A program made the position numbers and the translations under genes. A DNA stretch of 64,000 bases from Flavobacterium sp. UMI-01 (lineage in GTDB: Bacteria; Bacteroidota; Bacteroidia; Flavobacteriales; Flavobacteriaceae). Location of the stretch: positions 638,095 through 702,094 of the forward strand of contig NZ_BPLU01000038.1 in NCBI RefSeq assembly GCF_019656315.1. The letters are read 5' to 3'. The first letter of the stretch is position 1. The number at the start of each line of letters is the position of its first letter. Below the pieces are notes generated by a model that worked only from the letters and a program-made list of their open reading frames with translations, did not search any database and was not told the DNA's origin. Below, in pieces: positions 27,734 to 34,906 of the stretch.

Positions 27734-28261
27734 AGCTTGAAATTTTTTATAACCCGTTGGGCGTAACTTGTTTTTGATGATGCTTTTGGCTGCTTCAATA
27801 AATTTTTTAGAAAATTTGTACCAATATCCGAAAAAAAATAACTAAATCCTTTTTTGTTCTATTTCTTTCCACAAAAAAACTAGATGGAGTACATCCTACA
27901 TGATTACATAATAAATTAAGACAATAATTACCCCTTATCTGAAACGATTGAGGTGTTGTCCAACATAAAATGAAGTCTATTCCACTTCCCGAAGAATGTT
28001 AAACTTTACTATCACTGCTGCAAATATCTTCAACTTTTGTTAAGAACGTTTCAAAGCGTACAACAATTAACAAGCGATAAAACCCTTTGTCGAGTTTCTT
28101 AAGGAGTAACCTCCTATCATCGGTAAGACAAGATTGGGTTACTAGACTTAAAACTTAGGGAATCTGTGTTTTTTTCTTAGTGAGCCTTTGTAAAAAAACC
28201 ATTAACTCTTGCGCAACCCTTAAAAAAAAAATCAGTACTTGTTCTAAAAAGTGCCTCCTCT
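27734..28261. other. 528-bp gap, no gene assigned
   Basis: All frames are broken by stops. One minus-strand frame stays open for about 50 codons between 27990 and 28150 without a usable ATG and has no recognisable family. A small GGAG/CTCC hairpin sits near 28104-28115. The gap separates the polysaccharide and nitrate loci; it may hold a decayed gene. Confidence 0.35.
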
Positions 28262-28819
28262 TTACTCTACTTTCCTTAACCGAATATCGATTTCTCGGTC
28301 AATGTATTGCCATTCTTCGGATTGTCGTAATTTTTTAAGAAGTTCATTAAAAGCGGGTTCGTCCTCGGGGGCAAATTCGAACCAAGTTAAAAAATCAAAA
28401 GGCTCTCCTATATCTCTGGAATGAAATAATTTACGAGCTATTGCGGGCAAATACTGCATTCCGATATGAGTATGTCGGGATTGATTTTCCATTATTTTTC
28501 GGCGTTCGTCTTGAGCGAGATTCCACCAAGCGTCGTTTTTACGAATGGGAATCAAAGCCGCACAAGTGGCTTGAGAGCGACCTAAATCTTCTTGCACAGC
28601 TACTAACTGATCTTTATCAGCTTTTTCAGTATAACGCAAATTGCTCACAATTCCCTTTAGCGACCAAATCCCTTCAAAACGATTGAGTAACGAGCTAGAA
28701 ATCTTATCCACATGTGTTACTTTGGGCAACGAATCTCCTTTTAATGTTGTCATTTGGAGCACTTTCCACTCACCGGTAGTTCCTCCTATAAAATCAAAAA
28801 TAGTGTTAGTCATCAACAT
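28262..28819 (-). CDS. cld: Short-form chlorite dismutase family heme protein (Cld)
   Basis: A 185-residue protein, the size of the lineage II dimeric Clds such as that of Nitrobacter. The family core is clear: GMQYLPAIARKLFHSRD, FDFLTWFEFAPEDEPAF and SEEWQYIDREIDIRL. His116 is in the place of the proximal heme ligand, and Arg129 sits 13 residues later, the same spacing as His114 and Arg127 in the Nitrobacter enzyme. The distal Arg separates true chlorite-degrading enzymes from the coproheme decarboxylase (HemQ) group. The enzyme turns chlorite into chloride and oxygen. Beside a nitrate reductase this makes sense, because such reductases also reduce chlorate to chlorite. It lies at the end of the nitrate-transport gene run. 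No signal peptide, so cytoplasmic. Confidence 0.82.
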   Translation of the reverse strand: MLMTNTIFDFIGGTTGEWKVLQMTTLKGDSLPKVTHVDKISSSLLNRFEGIWSLKGIVSNLRYTEKADKDQLVAVQEDLGRSQATCAALIPIRKNDAWWNLAQDERRKIMENQSRHTHIGMQYLPAIARKLFHSRDIGEPFDFLTWFEFAPEDEPAFNELLKKLRQSEEWQYIDREIDIRLRKVE

Positions 28820-28984
28820 TTTTTGGTGTTTGGGAACCTCATTTTAGTCAGTACCAAATTTTTTGGGTTCCTATTATTTTTTCTATTACCTAAATATAAC
28901 GATGTCATTCTATTTATTTACCACCCTAAAACAGGCATTAATTTGTTATTCAACTTATTAAAATAGGCGAAAACACAAAAAATA

Positions 28985-29018
28985 AAAATCCCTATTGTTC
29001 TAGTGCAATAGGGATTTT
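28985..29018 (-). terminator. Rho-independent terminator after nitrate ABC ATPase gene
   Basis: A perfect 13-bp stem (AAAATCCCTATTG / CAATAGGGATTTT) with an 8-base loop is followed on the minus strand by a T-rich run. It lies 24 bp after the ATPase stop, so Cld is probably transcribed from its own promoter in the 222-bp gap or by read-through. Confidence 0.8.
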
Positions 29019-29041
29019 AGAAACAAACAAAACAAATTAAA

Positions 29042-29848
29042 CTAATTTTTATACTTCATTCCCATATCTTCGATTGAGAATTTATCGGTCAATAAATGCA
29101 ACAATCTATCTCTTAACTCGATATATTCGGGCATTTTTACGATTTCGATTTTGTTACGGGGTCTTGGCAAATGCACCTCAACAATCTCTCTGATGGTAGA
29201 TGCGGGCCCATTATTCAACACGACGATTCGGTCAGATAAAAACAAAGCTTCTTCAATATCGTGTGTAATCATGATAATGGTTTTCTCGCGATTATCTAAG
29301 TTCCATAATTTCAGTACCTCCAACTGCATCGAGCCTTTGGTTAAAGCATCCAAGGCTCCAAAAGGCTCGTCCATTAGCAATACCCCGGGATTGATGGCAA
29401 AAGCACGAGCAATAGCTACCCTTTGTTTCATCCCTCCAGAAAGCTGCCCTGGCAATTTGTCTTTGTGTTCAAAAAGGTTTACCATTTTGAGGTTTTTCTC
29501 CACAATAGCATGTTTTTCGGCAGTAGTTGCTTGCATTACAGAATCCACTACCTGAAAGATATTTTGATATACGGTCAACCAAGGCAAAAGAGAATAATTT
29601 TGAAAAACGATTCCTCGATCAGGTCCTGGTCCTTTGATGCTCTTACTGTCCAATACGACTGAACCTTCAGAAGGAGTTAACATCCCTGCAATAGCATTTA
29701 AAATAGTTGATTTTCCACATCCTGAATGTCCGATGATGGATATGATTTCGCCTTTTTGAATCGATAAATTAATATCTCTTACGGCTGTATATTTCCCTTT
29801 TGGTGTTGGAAACGAAATTTCCAAATTTTTTATTTCTAAGTAACTCAT
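29042..29848 (-). CDS. nrtC: Nitrate ABC transporter ATP-binding protein
   Basis: The ATG at 29848 gives 268 residues starting MSYLEIKNLEISFPTPKG, the normal start for this family; an upstream ATG at 29902 would add 18 residues of no matching type. Walker A GHSGCGKST is at 40-48, signature LSGGMKQR at 136-143, and Walker B VLLMDEPFGALD at 156-167. The family powers uptake of nitrate, sulfonates or taurine; the nitrate assignment rests on the neighbours. It lies 193 bp after the permease, a gap filled with dispersed repeat sequence, so co-transcription is likely but not certain. In cyanobacterial terms it matches NrtD (no fused binding domain) rather than the longer NrtC. Confidence 0.85.
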   Translation of the reverse strand: MSYLEIKNLEISFPTPKGKYTAVRDINLSIQKGEIISIIGHSGCGKSTILNAIAGMLTPSEGSVVLDSKSIKGPGPDRGIVFQNYSLLPWLTVYQNIFQVVDSVMQATTAEKHAIVEKNLKMVNLFEHKDKLPGQLSGGMKQRVAIARAFAINPGVLLMDEPFGALDALTKGSMQLEVLKLWNLDNREKTIIMITHDIEEALFLSDRIVVLNNGPASTIREIVEVHLPRPRNKIEIVKMPEYIELRDRLLHLLTDKFSIEDMGMKYKN

Positions 29849-29920
29849 GATGTTTAATTTTAGTTTGTTTATTGTAAAAATACTTGGTTTGGAATAAGCC
29901 ACTAATTCACGTTTTTTTTT

Positions 29921-29989
29921 AAAACCACGGATTAAAAGGATTTTTTTTCGAATAAATCAATTGTGTTTTTAATCTGTGTAATCTGTGGT
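29921..29989. repeat. Dispersed intergenic repeat in the nitrate transporter operon
   Basis: AAAACCACGGATTAAAAGGA at the left and TTAATCTGTGTAATCTGTGG at the right form an imperfect inverted repeat of the same CACAGATTA word family seen at 4469, 11458 and 52064. It is followed by CTTAGAATCTTAGTGCC-type repetitive sequence up to the permease stop. Confidence 0.5.
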
Positions 29990-30041
29990 AAAAAAAACTT
30001 AGAATCTTAGTGCCTTAACATCTCAGATTCTCAGAATCTTT

Positions 30042-30917
30042 TTAAGCTTTATAAGCCACTTTGTTTTCGATATAGGTAAACAATTTATCAAAAAGCAATC
30101 CCACGACCCCAATGATGATGATGGCCGAAATTACTTTTTCAAGGCTCAATGCGTTCCAACTGTCCCATACAAAGAATCCAATTCCAGCACCTCCTGACAA
30201 CATTTCGCCCGCTACAATAACCAACCAAGCAACGCTGATACTCAATCGCAATCCTGTAATAATGTGAGGCAAACTAAAAGGAATCAAAATTTTAGTGAGG
30301 TAACGCATTTTAGAAAACCCAAATGCTTTGGCTACATTTTTATGGTCTTGTGCCAAAGAGGCAATACCAAATGCTGTATTAATCAAAGTGGACCACAATG
30401 AAGTGATGAAAACGATAAAAACCGTAGCCAAACCTGTGTCTTTGAAAACCACTAATCCAATTGGAAACCAAGCCAGTGGTGAAACGGGTTTTAACAATTG
30501 TACGATGGGGTAAAAAATTTGTTTACACACCGTACTTGCTCCCATCAATATCCCAATAGGTATCGCAACTAAAGAACCTAAGAAGAAACCGGTCACTACC
30601 GTTTTAATCGAATTGATCAACTGCAATCCTATTCCTTTATCATTAGGACCATAATCATAAAATGGATCGCTAATCATTTCGTACAATACCGTGAGTGTTG
30701 CTAATGGGCCTGGTAAAGCATCTTTAGTTACCGCGCTAAGCAATTCCCAAAGCCCTCCAAAAATAATTAATCCCAAGGCCGCAAACACTGCCGATTTAGA
30801 CTTTTCTACTATCTTTTCACCAATTACTTTTAATTTTTTGGCTCCTTCTCTGCTAGGTGCTACCGAGGTATTTTTTACCTCTTCAAGTGTTCCTAATGTT
30901 AATTCTCTTTCTGACAT
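30042..30917 (-). CDS. nrtB: Nitrate ABC transporter permease
   Basis: A 291-residue inner-membrane protein of the binding-protein-dependent permease family. After about 35 soluble residues come hydrophobic segments near 38-57, 102-126, 140-175, 224-245 and 255-275. The cytoplasmic EAA-type loop is visible in KNVAKAFGFSKMRYLTKILI, which contacts the ATPase. The GLRLSISVAWLVIVAGEML stretch is typical of NrtB/SsuC/TauC permeases, which move nitrate, alkanesulfonates or taurine. The surrounding nitrate reductase, regulator and operator favour nitrate. A strong hairpin (31023-31068) separates it from the binding-protein gene upstream. Confidence 0.87.
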   Translation of the reverse strand: MSERELTLGTLEEVKNTSVAPSREGAKKLKVIGEKIVEKSKSAVFAALGLIIFGGLWELLSAVTKDALPGPLATLTVLYEMISDPFYDYGPNDKGIGLQLINSIKTVVTGFFLGSLVAIPIGILMGASTVCKQIFYPIVQLLKPVSPLAWFPIGLVVFKDTGLATVFIVFITSLWSTLINTAFGIASLAQDHKNVAKAFGFSKMRYLTKILIPFSLPHIITGLRLSISVAWLVIVAGEMLSGGAGIGFFVWDSWNALSLEKVISAIIIIGVVGLLFDKLFTYIENKVAYKA

Positions 30918-31022
30918 AATGCAAGCTGTTTTAGTTTAATATTGTTTTGTTGTATTTGAATTGGGGCAATCTTTCTTATTATTTTATATCATCAAACACT
31001 AGAAGTTTGATCTTTGAATGCA

Positions 31023-31068
31023 AAAAGGCGTTTCAATGGTATTTTTTGAATTACTTGAAACGCCTTTT
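31023..31068 (-). terminator. Hairpin between binding-protein and permease genes, probable partial terminator
   Basis: A perfect 14-bp stem (AAAAGGCGTTTCAA / TTGAAACGCCTTTT) with an 18-base loop. On the minus strand the 3' arm ends in TTTT followed by TGCATTC, a short U-tract. Placed inside the transport operon, it could keep the binding protein more abundant than the membrane subunits. Confidence 0.65.
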
Positions 31069-31082
31069 CAAGTGGGTGTAAA

Positions 31083-32315
31083 TTATTTTTTTACTACTTT
31101 TAAATAAGCCTCTGGATTGGCAGGATCAAAAACTGTTTTATCCATTGTCAATGAAAAAGGTTTCATATCATCAGTAGGCATTTTGATTTTCATGCTTGCG
31201 GCTACTTCTTTATACAAATCTTGAAGGATTAATTTATCCGCAATTGCTTTATAATTAGGGTCATCTTTTAAGTAACCAAAACGTACAAACTGTGCCATTG
31301 CCCAAATAGCGTGAGATTTTTTAGGAAAATTTACCATTCCACCTTTGTGGAACAACATATAGTCATTGTCGTAAATTTCAGTTCCAAGATTACACCCTAA
31401 ATCATAGTTCCCCATCAAACGGTTTTCAATTACCTCAGCTGGTGCATTTACATAAGGCGCTTTCCCGATAATCGACGCTGCTTTTTTACGGTTAGCTGGT
31501 ACATCAAGCCATTTACACACTTCGATTACCGCTTTCATTACTTTTTTTAGCTCTTCTTTACGTTTTACAGGAAAATCTTTGTTGACTACCAATGCTTTTT
31601 CAGGATGGTCTTTCCAAATGTCTTGTGTTGCGATTTGAGTAAATCCGATTCCTTGCTTTACAGCTACACCCCCCCAAGGTTCACCAACACAAAATCCGTC
31701 CATGTTTCCTACTTTCATATTTGCTACCATTTGTGGTGGTGGGATAGTAATGATTTTAGATGTTTTTTGGTTCACCCCAGCGATAGCTAACCAGTTACGC
31801 AACCACAAATCGTGAGTTCCTCCAGGGAAAGTCATCGCAAAGGTTACTTCTTTCTCTGCTTTTAATTTGGCTGCTACCACAGGCGCAACTTTATTCATTT
31901 GTTTGAATCCTACTTTTCCACAAAAGTCATTGGATAAGGAAATTGCTTGTCCGTTAACATTCAGCATCATGGCGATTTTCATTTCTGAACCTGCTTTTCC
32001 ACCTACTCCCGTATAAACTGAAAAGGGCATAGAAAACAAGCAGTGGGCTCCGTCCAACTCTCCTGTCAAAATTTTATCACGAACATTGGCCCATGAAGAT
32101 TCTTTGGTAACAATTACCTCTACTCCGTATTTTTTGAACAAGCCAAGTTCTTTGGCCATTACAATTGGAGAACAATCGGTTAAGGGAATAAAGCCTAGTT
32201 TGATTGGATCTCCCTGAGCATTCACTTTCATTACAGATAATGAAAACACAGTAACTACAGCTGCCAACAGCACTTTTGAAAAACGCATTGTTGTTTTTTG
32301 AATTGATTTAATCAT
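31083..32315 (-). CDS. nrtA: Nitrate ABC transporter substrate-binding protein
   Basis: About 410 residues with a leader whose hydrophobic core (SKVLLAAVVTVFSLSVM) ends at VNAQ. ATGs at 32324, 32315 and 32288 are all possible starts; 32315 and 32288 keep a proper signal peptide. The mature part is of the NrtA/CmpA family: IKLGFIPLTDCSPIVMAKELG, then DGAHCLFSMPFSVYTGVGG, TFPGGTHDLWLRNWLA, and GNMDGFCVGEPWGGVA. These segments line the anion-binding cleft in NrtA. It sits 32 bp after the porin gene in the same transcript, under the operator at 33815-33830. The protein would capture nitrate in the periplasm for NrtB and the ATPase. Confidence 0.9.
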   Translation of the reverse strand: MIKSIQKTTMRFSKVLLAAVVTVFSLSVMKVNAQGDPIKLGFIPLTDCSPIVMAKELGLFKKYGVEVIVTKESSWANVRDKILTGELDGAHCLFSMPFSVYTGVGGKAGSEMKIAMMLNVNGQAISLSNDFCGKVGFKQMNKVAPVVAAKLKAEKEVTFAMTFPGGTHDLWLRNWLAIAGVNQKTSKIITIPPPQMVANMKVGNMDGFCVGEPWGGVAVKQGIGFTQIATQDIWKDHPEKALVVNKDFPVKRKEELKKVMKAVIEVCKWLDVPANRKKAASIIGKAPYVNAPAEVIENRLMGNYDLGCNLGTEIYDNDYMLFHKGGMVNFPKKSHAIWAMAQFVRFGYLKDDPNYKAIADKLILQDLYKEVAASMKIKMPTDDMKPFSLTMDKTVFDPANPEAYLKVVKK

Positions 32316-32347
32316 GGTAAACATTGTATTAATTGTTATTGTTTGTT

Positions 32348-33775
32348 TTATTTTTTAGCTAAGAAATCCGGTTTGATATTGAGCATCACATAAGCAAATT
32401 GAGGTGTCAAATTAGCATTAGTCACATTCTTCACCGCGGCAGAGGCCATTGAATTGGTTGCTTTCATTACAGCATACCCTACCTCAAGGTTGATGATTTT
32501 TGTCACATTATAACGCATGGTAAGATCGACCTCAGTCCCTAAGTAACTGTTTAATGTACCCCCTGAACCATTAGATAATTTATTTCCAGCTTCAAATCCG
32601 TGTACATCTACAAGGAAACTCAGCTTGTCTTTGGCATTGTATTTTACCTTGAAGAAGTAGTTCAACAATCCTTGATTACCAAATCCATTAGCTGCATAGA
32701 AGTAATCCATATATCCCCAAAACTTGTGTGGTGTTCCGTATAATGGATCAAATCGATTGTTTTGAGTCGCTGTTTTTGTTCCGTCATTACCTGATAAAAA
32801 GTCAATTCCTGGACCTACAAATAGTTTACGACTGACTTGATAAGTAGCCGTTATCGACCCCATTTTGGCACTGATAGAATTACCGTCCTTATCATGTCCG
32901 CCTTGATAGTAAGCACTTCCGGTTAAGTTCAGTTTTCTAGTAGGCATCACATTAAAGTAAAGCCCTGTAGTGTTACGACTCCAAACTCCTTCTCCATATA
33001 CTTTGGAAGTTACCGGTGGCGTTCCCGAAGCCACATTGGTGTATCTGTTGAAATCGTCTTTGAAAAACAAGAAAGAAATATCTCCAAAGAAGAATTTTTT
33101 AGCTAAATAGGTATATTGAAAAGACTTATACATTGTTCCAATACCATTGGTTCCTGCTCCGTAACCCGTAGGCACACCATTGTAAACGGTTCCCACATTT
33201 TGTTCTTTATTTTGATTAAAAGCCAAACCTGCATCAAACAACCAACCTTTATTGGCATATTTAAAAATAATTGCATCGTGTCTTCTTCCTTGTTGCAACC
33301 AATCCAAACCTCCAATAACTTTTTGATCATCATAGGAAATGTCTTGACGACCTATTTTTAAAGACATTGTATAACTTTTGTTAAGCGTATCTTTGAGTGA
33401 AACATCTACCCAAGCTTCGTTTAGCATGATGCCATCATTAGCATCTGTGGTGATTTTATTGATTGAAGAAGCATCTTGACCAAAGACTCTCACGTCTTGA
33501 ATAGAGGTAAAAAATTTGAATCGATAAGCAGTGTATCCAACATTTAATCGGGTTCTTTGACTATTAAACAATCCCGCTTTTTGACCGTCTTTGGATAAGG
33601 TTCCTTGACCATCACGCACTTCGGCTCTTTCTCTAATTTGTCCCGTAGCGGTAAGTTGCGCTTGAGACTTTTGATAACCAAATACTGTAAATGCAATTCC
33701 AAATAAGATTGTTTTGGAAAAATTCCCTTTTTGTATCCCCTGATAAAAAAGTGATTTTGCTTTTGTCCATTCCAT
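32348..33775 (-). CDS. Alginate-export-family outer-membrane porin of the nitrate operon
   Basis: A 475-residue beta-barrel protein with a leader ending near KSQAQ (residue 39). The alginate-export/porin domain is shown by RTRLNVGYTAYRFKFFTSIQ, DVRVFGQDAS, NEAWVDVSL, SLKIGRQDISYDDQKVIGG and WLQQGRRHDAIIFKY. The last strand ends in an aromatic-rich FAYVMLNIKPDF. It is the first gene after the operator at 33815-33830 and a TAGATTTG box at 33805-33812, and it is followed by nrtA. Because Bacteroidetes nitrate loci need an outer-membrane route, I infer that it lets nitrate through, although the family is best known from alginate export. Confidence 0.82.
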   Translation of the reverse strand: MEWTKAKSLFYQGIQKGNFSKTILFGIAFTVFGYQKSQAQLTATGQIRERAEVRDGQGTLSKDGQKAGLFNSQRTRLNVGYTAYRFKFFTSIQDVRVFGQDASSINKITTDANDGIMLNEAWVDVSLKDTLNKSYTMSLKIGRQDISYDDQKVIGGLDWLQQGRRHDAIIFKYANKGWLFDAGLAFNQNKEQNVGTVYNGVPTGYGAGTNGIGTMYKSFQYTYLAKKFFFGDISFLFFKDDFNRYTNVASGTPPVTSKVYGEGVWSRNTTGLYFNVMPTRKLNLTGSAYYQGGHDKDGNSISAKMGSITATYQVSRKLFVGPGIDFLSGNDGTKTATQNNRFDPLYGTPHKFWGYMDYFYAANGFGNQGLLNYFFKVKYNAKDKLSFLVDVHGFEAGNKLSNGSGGTLNSYLGTEVDLTMRYNVTKIINLEVGYAVMKATNSMASAAVKNVTNANLTPQFAYVMLNIKPDFLAKK

Positions 33776-33804
33776 AGTTACTTATATTTAATTTTAGTAT
33801 GGAG

Positions 33805-33812
33805 CAAATCTA
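33805..33812 (-). promoter_or_regulatory. Promoter -7 box of the nitrate-transport operon
   Basis: TAGATTTG on the minus strand matches the Bacteroidetes -7 consensus TAnnTTTG. It starts 2 bp downstream of the 16-bp operator and lies about 30 bp before the porin ATG. Confidence 0.6.
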
Positions 33813-33814
33813 TA

Positions 33815-33830
33815 TAAGTATTTATACTTA
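33815..33830. promoter_or_regulatory. Operator O1 of the nitrate regulon
   Basis: TAAGTATTTATACTTA has perfect 7-bp arms with a 2-bp centre. The same layout occurs at 34825-34840 and 49047-49062. It lies directly before the promoter box of the porin-nrtABC operon. Binding by the Crp/Fnr protein encoded at 34038-34742 is inferred. Confidence 0.72.
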
Positions 33831-33927
33831 AAAACTACCTAAAAAACATCCTTTAACAGCTTTTTTTAACCAAAAATCTAGTCGAAAAATAAGTTTAAAA
33901 GGTGCTAAAAAACATACTTCAACAAAA

Positions 33928-33949
33928 AAGCCCAGTAAATACTGGGCTT
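33928..33949 (-). terminator. Terminator downstream of the Crp/Fnr gene
   Basis: AAGCCCAGT / ACTGGGCTT form a 9-bp stem with a 4-base loop, followed on the minus strand by TTTTTGTTG. A second, weaker hairpin (33983-33990 with 34030-34037, AAAGAGCC / GGCTCTTT) begins directly at the gene's stop. Confidence 0.75.
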
Positions 33950-34037
33950 ATACAAAATACGATACGTAGTTTACAATACGTGAAAGAGCCTAAGGGTGGG
34001 GTTATGAGACACTAAAAATTGTTCTTACGGGCTCTTT

Positions 34038-34742
34038 TTACAAATTATAATGCTCTTGAATTTCCAATTTTAAGGCGTTTATATCTTTGAGGCTAATGCG
34101 TTTGCCTACAGTGCTAATCAATTGTTCTTTTTTCAAACTTGACACCACCCTAATCACTTGCTCTTCAGTAGTTCCAGCAAAATCAGCAATTTCCTTTCGG
34201 GACAGGTCGATACCCATAACACCTGTAGCTTGTCCAAATTTTCGATGGATATACAAAAGCGTATCAACAACACGCTCTCGAACGTTCATTTGGGCAATTT
34301 TTCGAATATTGTTCTCGCTTTTATTAAGTTCTTCAGCATAAAACAACATCAAATCAAAGGTGAGTTCAGGGATTTTTCGAAGCATTTCGAGCATGTCATC
34401 GTTACCAAAGTTACAGAGTACGGTATCCCCCAAGGCAAAGGCCCCAATCAAATAGCGCTTACAAGTTCCAAAGCCTCTAAAACCTACGGTATCACCCTCT
34501 TTGGCAAACCGAACAATTTGTTCCCTTCCATTAATACCCGTTTTTACCGTCTTCACCTTGCCTTTGTACACAAAAAACAATCCCTGCATGGGCGCACCTT
34601 CAATGATAAATTGTTGGCCTTTTTTACACAAAAAAAGGTGTTTTATGTCAATATATTCTTTTATTTGTACTAAATGAATGTGTTTTTTGATGAAACAATT
34701 TTCATTTATACAAGTACTACAAATTGCTAAATCTTCTTTCAT
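34038..34742 (-). CDS. Crp/Fnr-family transcriptional regulator of the nitrate regulon
   Basis: A 234-residue regulator with an N-terminal cyclic-nucleotide-like beta-barrel (FIIEGAPMQGLFFVYKGKVK, GDTVGFRGFG), a long dimer helix near 125-160 and a C-terminal winged helix-turn-helix (LSRKEIADFAGTTEEQVIRV, then SSLKKEQLI). Cys8, Cys11 and Cys16 near the N-terminus plus Cys94 or Cys110 recall the four-cysteine iron-sulfur set of FNR, though the spacing differs. It shares a 164-bp divergent region with the nitrate reductase gene. That region holds operator O2, which would let it control itself and the reductase. A TATTTTTG box (34798-34805, minus) is the likely promoter. No ligand is shown by the sequence. 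Confidence 0.85.
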   Translation of the reverse strand: MKEDLAICSTCINENCFIKKHIHLVQIKEYIDIKHLFLCKKGQQFIIEGAPMQGLFFVYKGKVKTVKTGINGREQIVRFAKEGDTVGFRGFGTCKRYLIGAFALGDTVLCNFGNDDMLEMLRKIPELTFDLMLFYAEELNKSENNIRKIAQMNVRERVVDTLLYIHRKFGQATGVMGIDLSRKEIADFAGTTEEQVIRVVSSLKKEQLISTVGKRISLKDINALKLEIQEHYNL

Positions 34743-34797
34743 GAGTAGAAATTTTAACCGATAACAATATAAATGGGTACTAAATATTAAGATTCTC

Positions 34798-34805
34798 CAA
34801 AAATA
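34798..34805 (-). promoter_or_regulatory. Promoter -7 box of the Crp/Fnr gene
   Basis: TATTTTTG on the minus strand fits TAnnTTTG. Operator O2 is centred about 31 bp upstream of this box, a distance compatible with activation of its own gene by the Crp/Fnr protein. Confidence 0.5.
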
Positions 34806-34824
34806 TAAAAAAAAAGACCTTTAT

Positions 34825-34840
34825 TACGTATTTATACGTA
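34825..34840. promoter_or_regulatory. Operator O2 of the nitrate regulon
   Basis: TACGTATTTATACGTA has perfect 7-bp arms and a 2-bp centre, and an extra half site (AATACTTA) follows at 34843-34850. It sits between the divergent Crp/Fnr and nitrate reductase genes, 67 bp before the reductase ATG. Confidence 0.72.
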
Positions 34841-34906
34841 AAAATACTTATTTTTACAACTTCAAAAAACAAGACCAAGTTTTAGTAACAACAAAGTAGT
34901 TCAACG

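Noticed and set aside
27990..28150. An open stretch of about 50 minus-strand codons in the gap before Cld
   Set aside because: It has no usable ATG, no family pattern, and is framed by stops; chance in AT-rich DNA cannot be excluded.
28262..28819. HemQ-type coproheme decarboxylase
   Set aside because: The short length and the distal Arg129 at the right spacing from His116 favour a true chlorite dismutase.
34158..34673. A 171-codon plus-strand frame opposite the Crp/Fnr gene
   Set aside because: It is the antisense shadow of a clear regulator gene and its translation has no family features.
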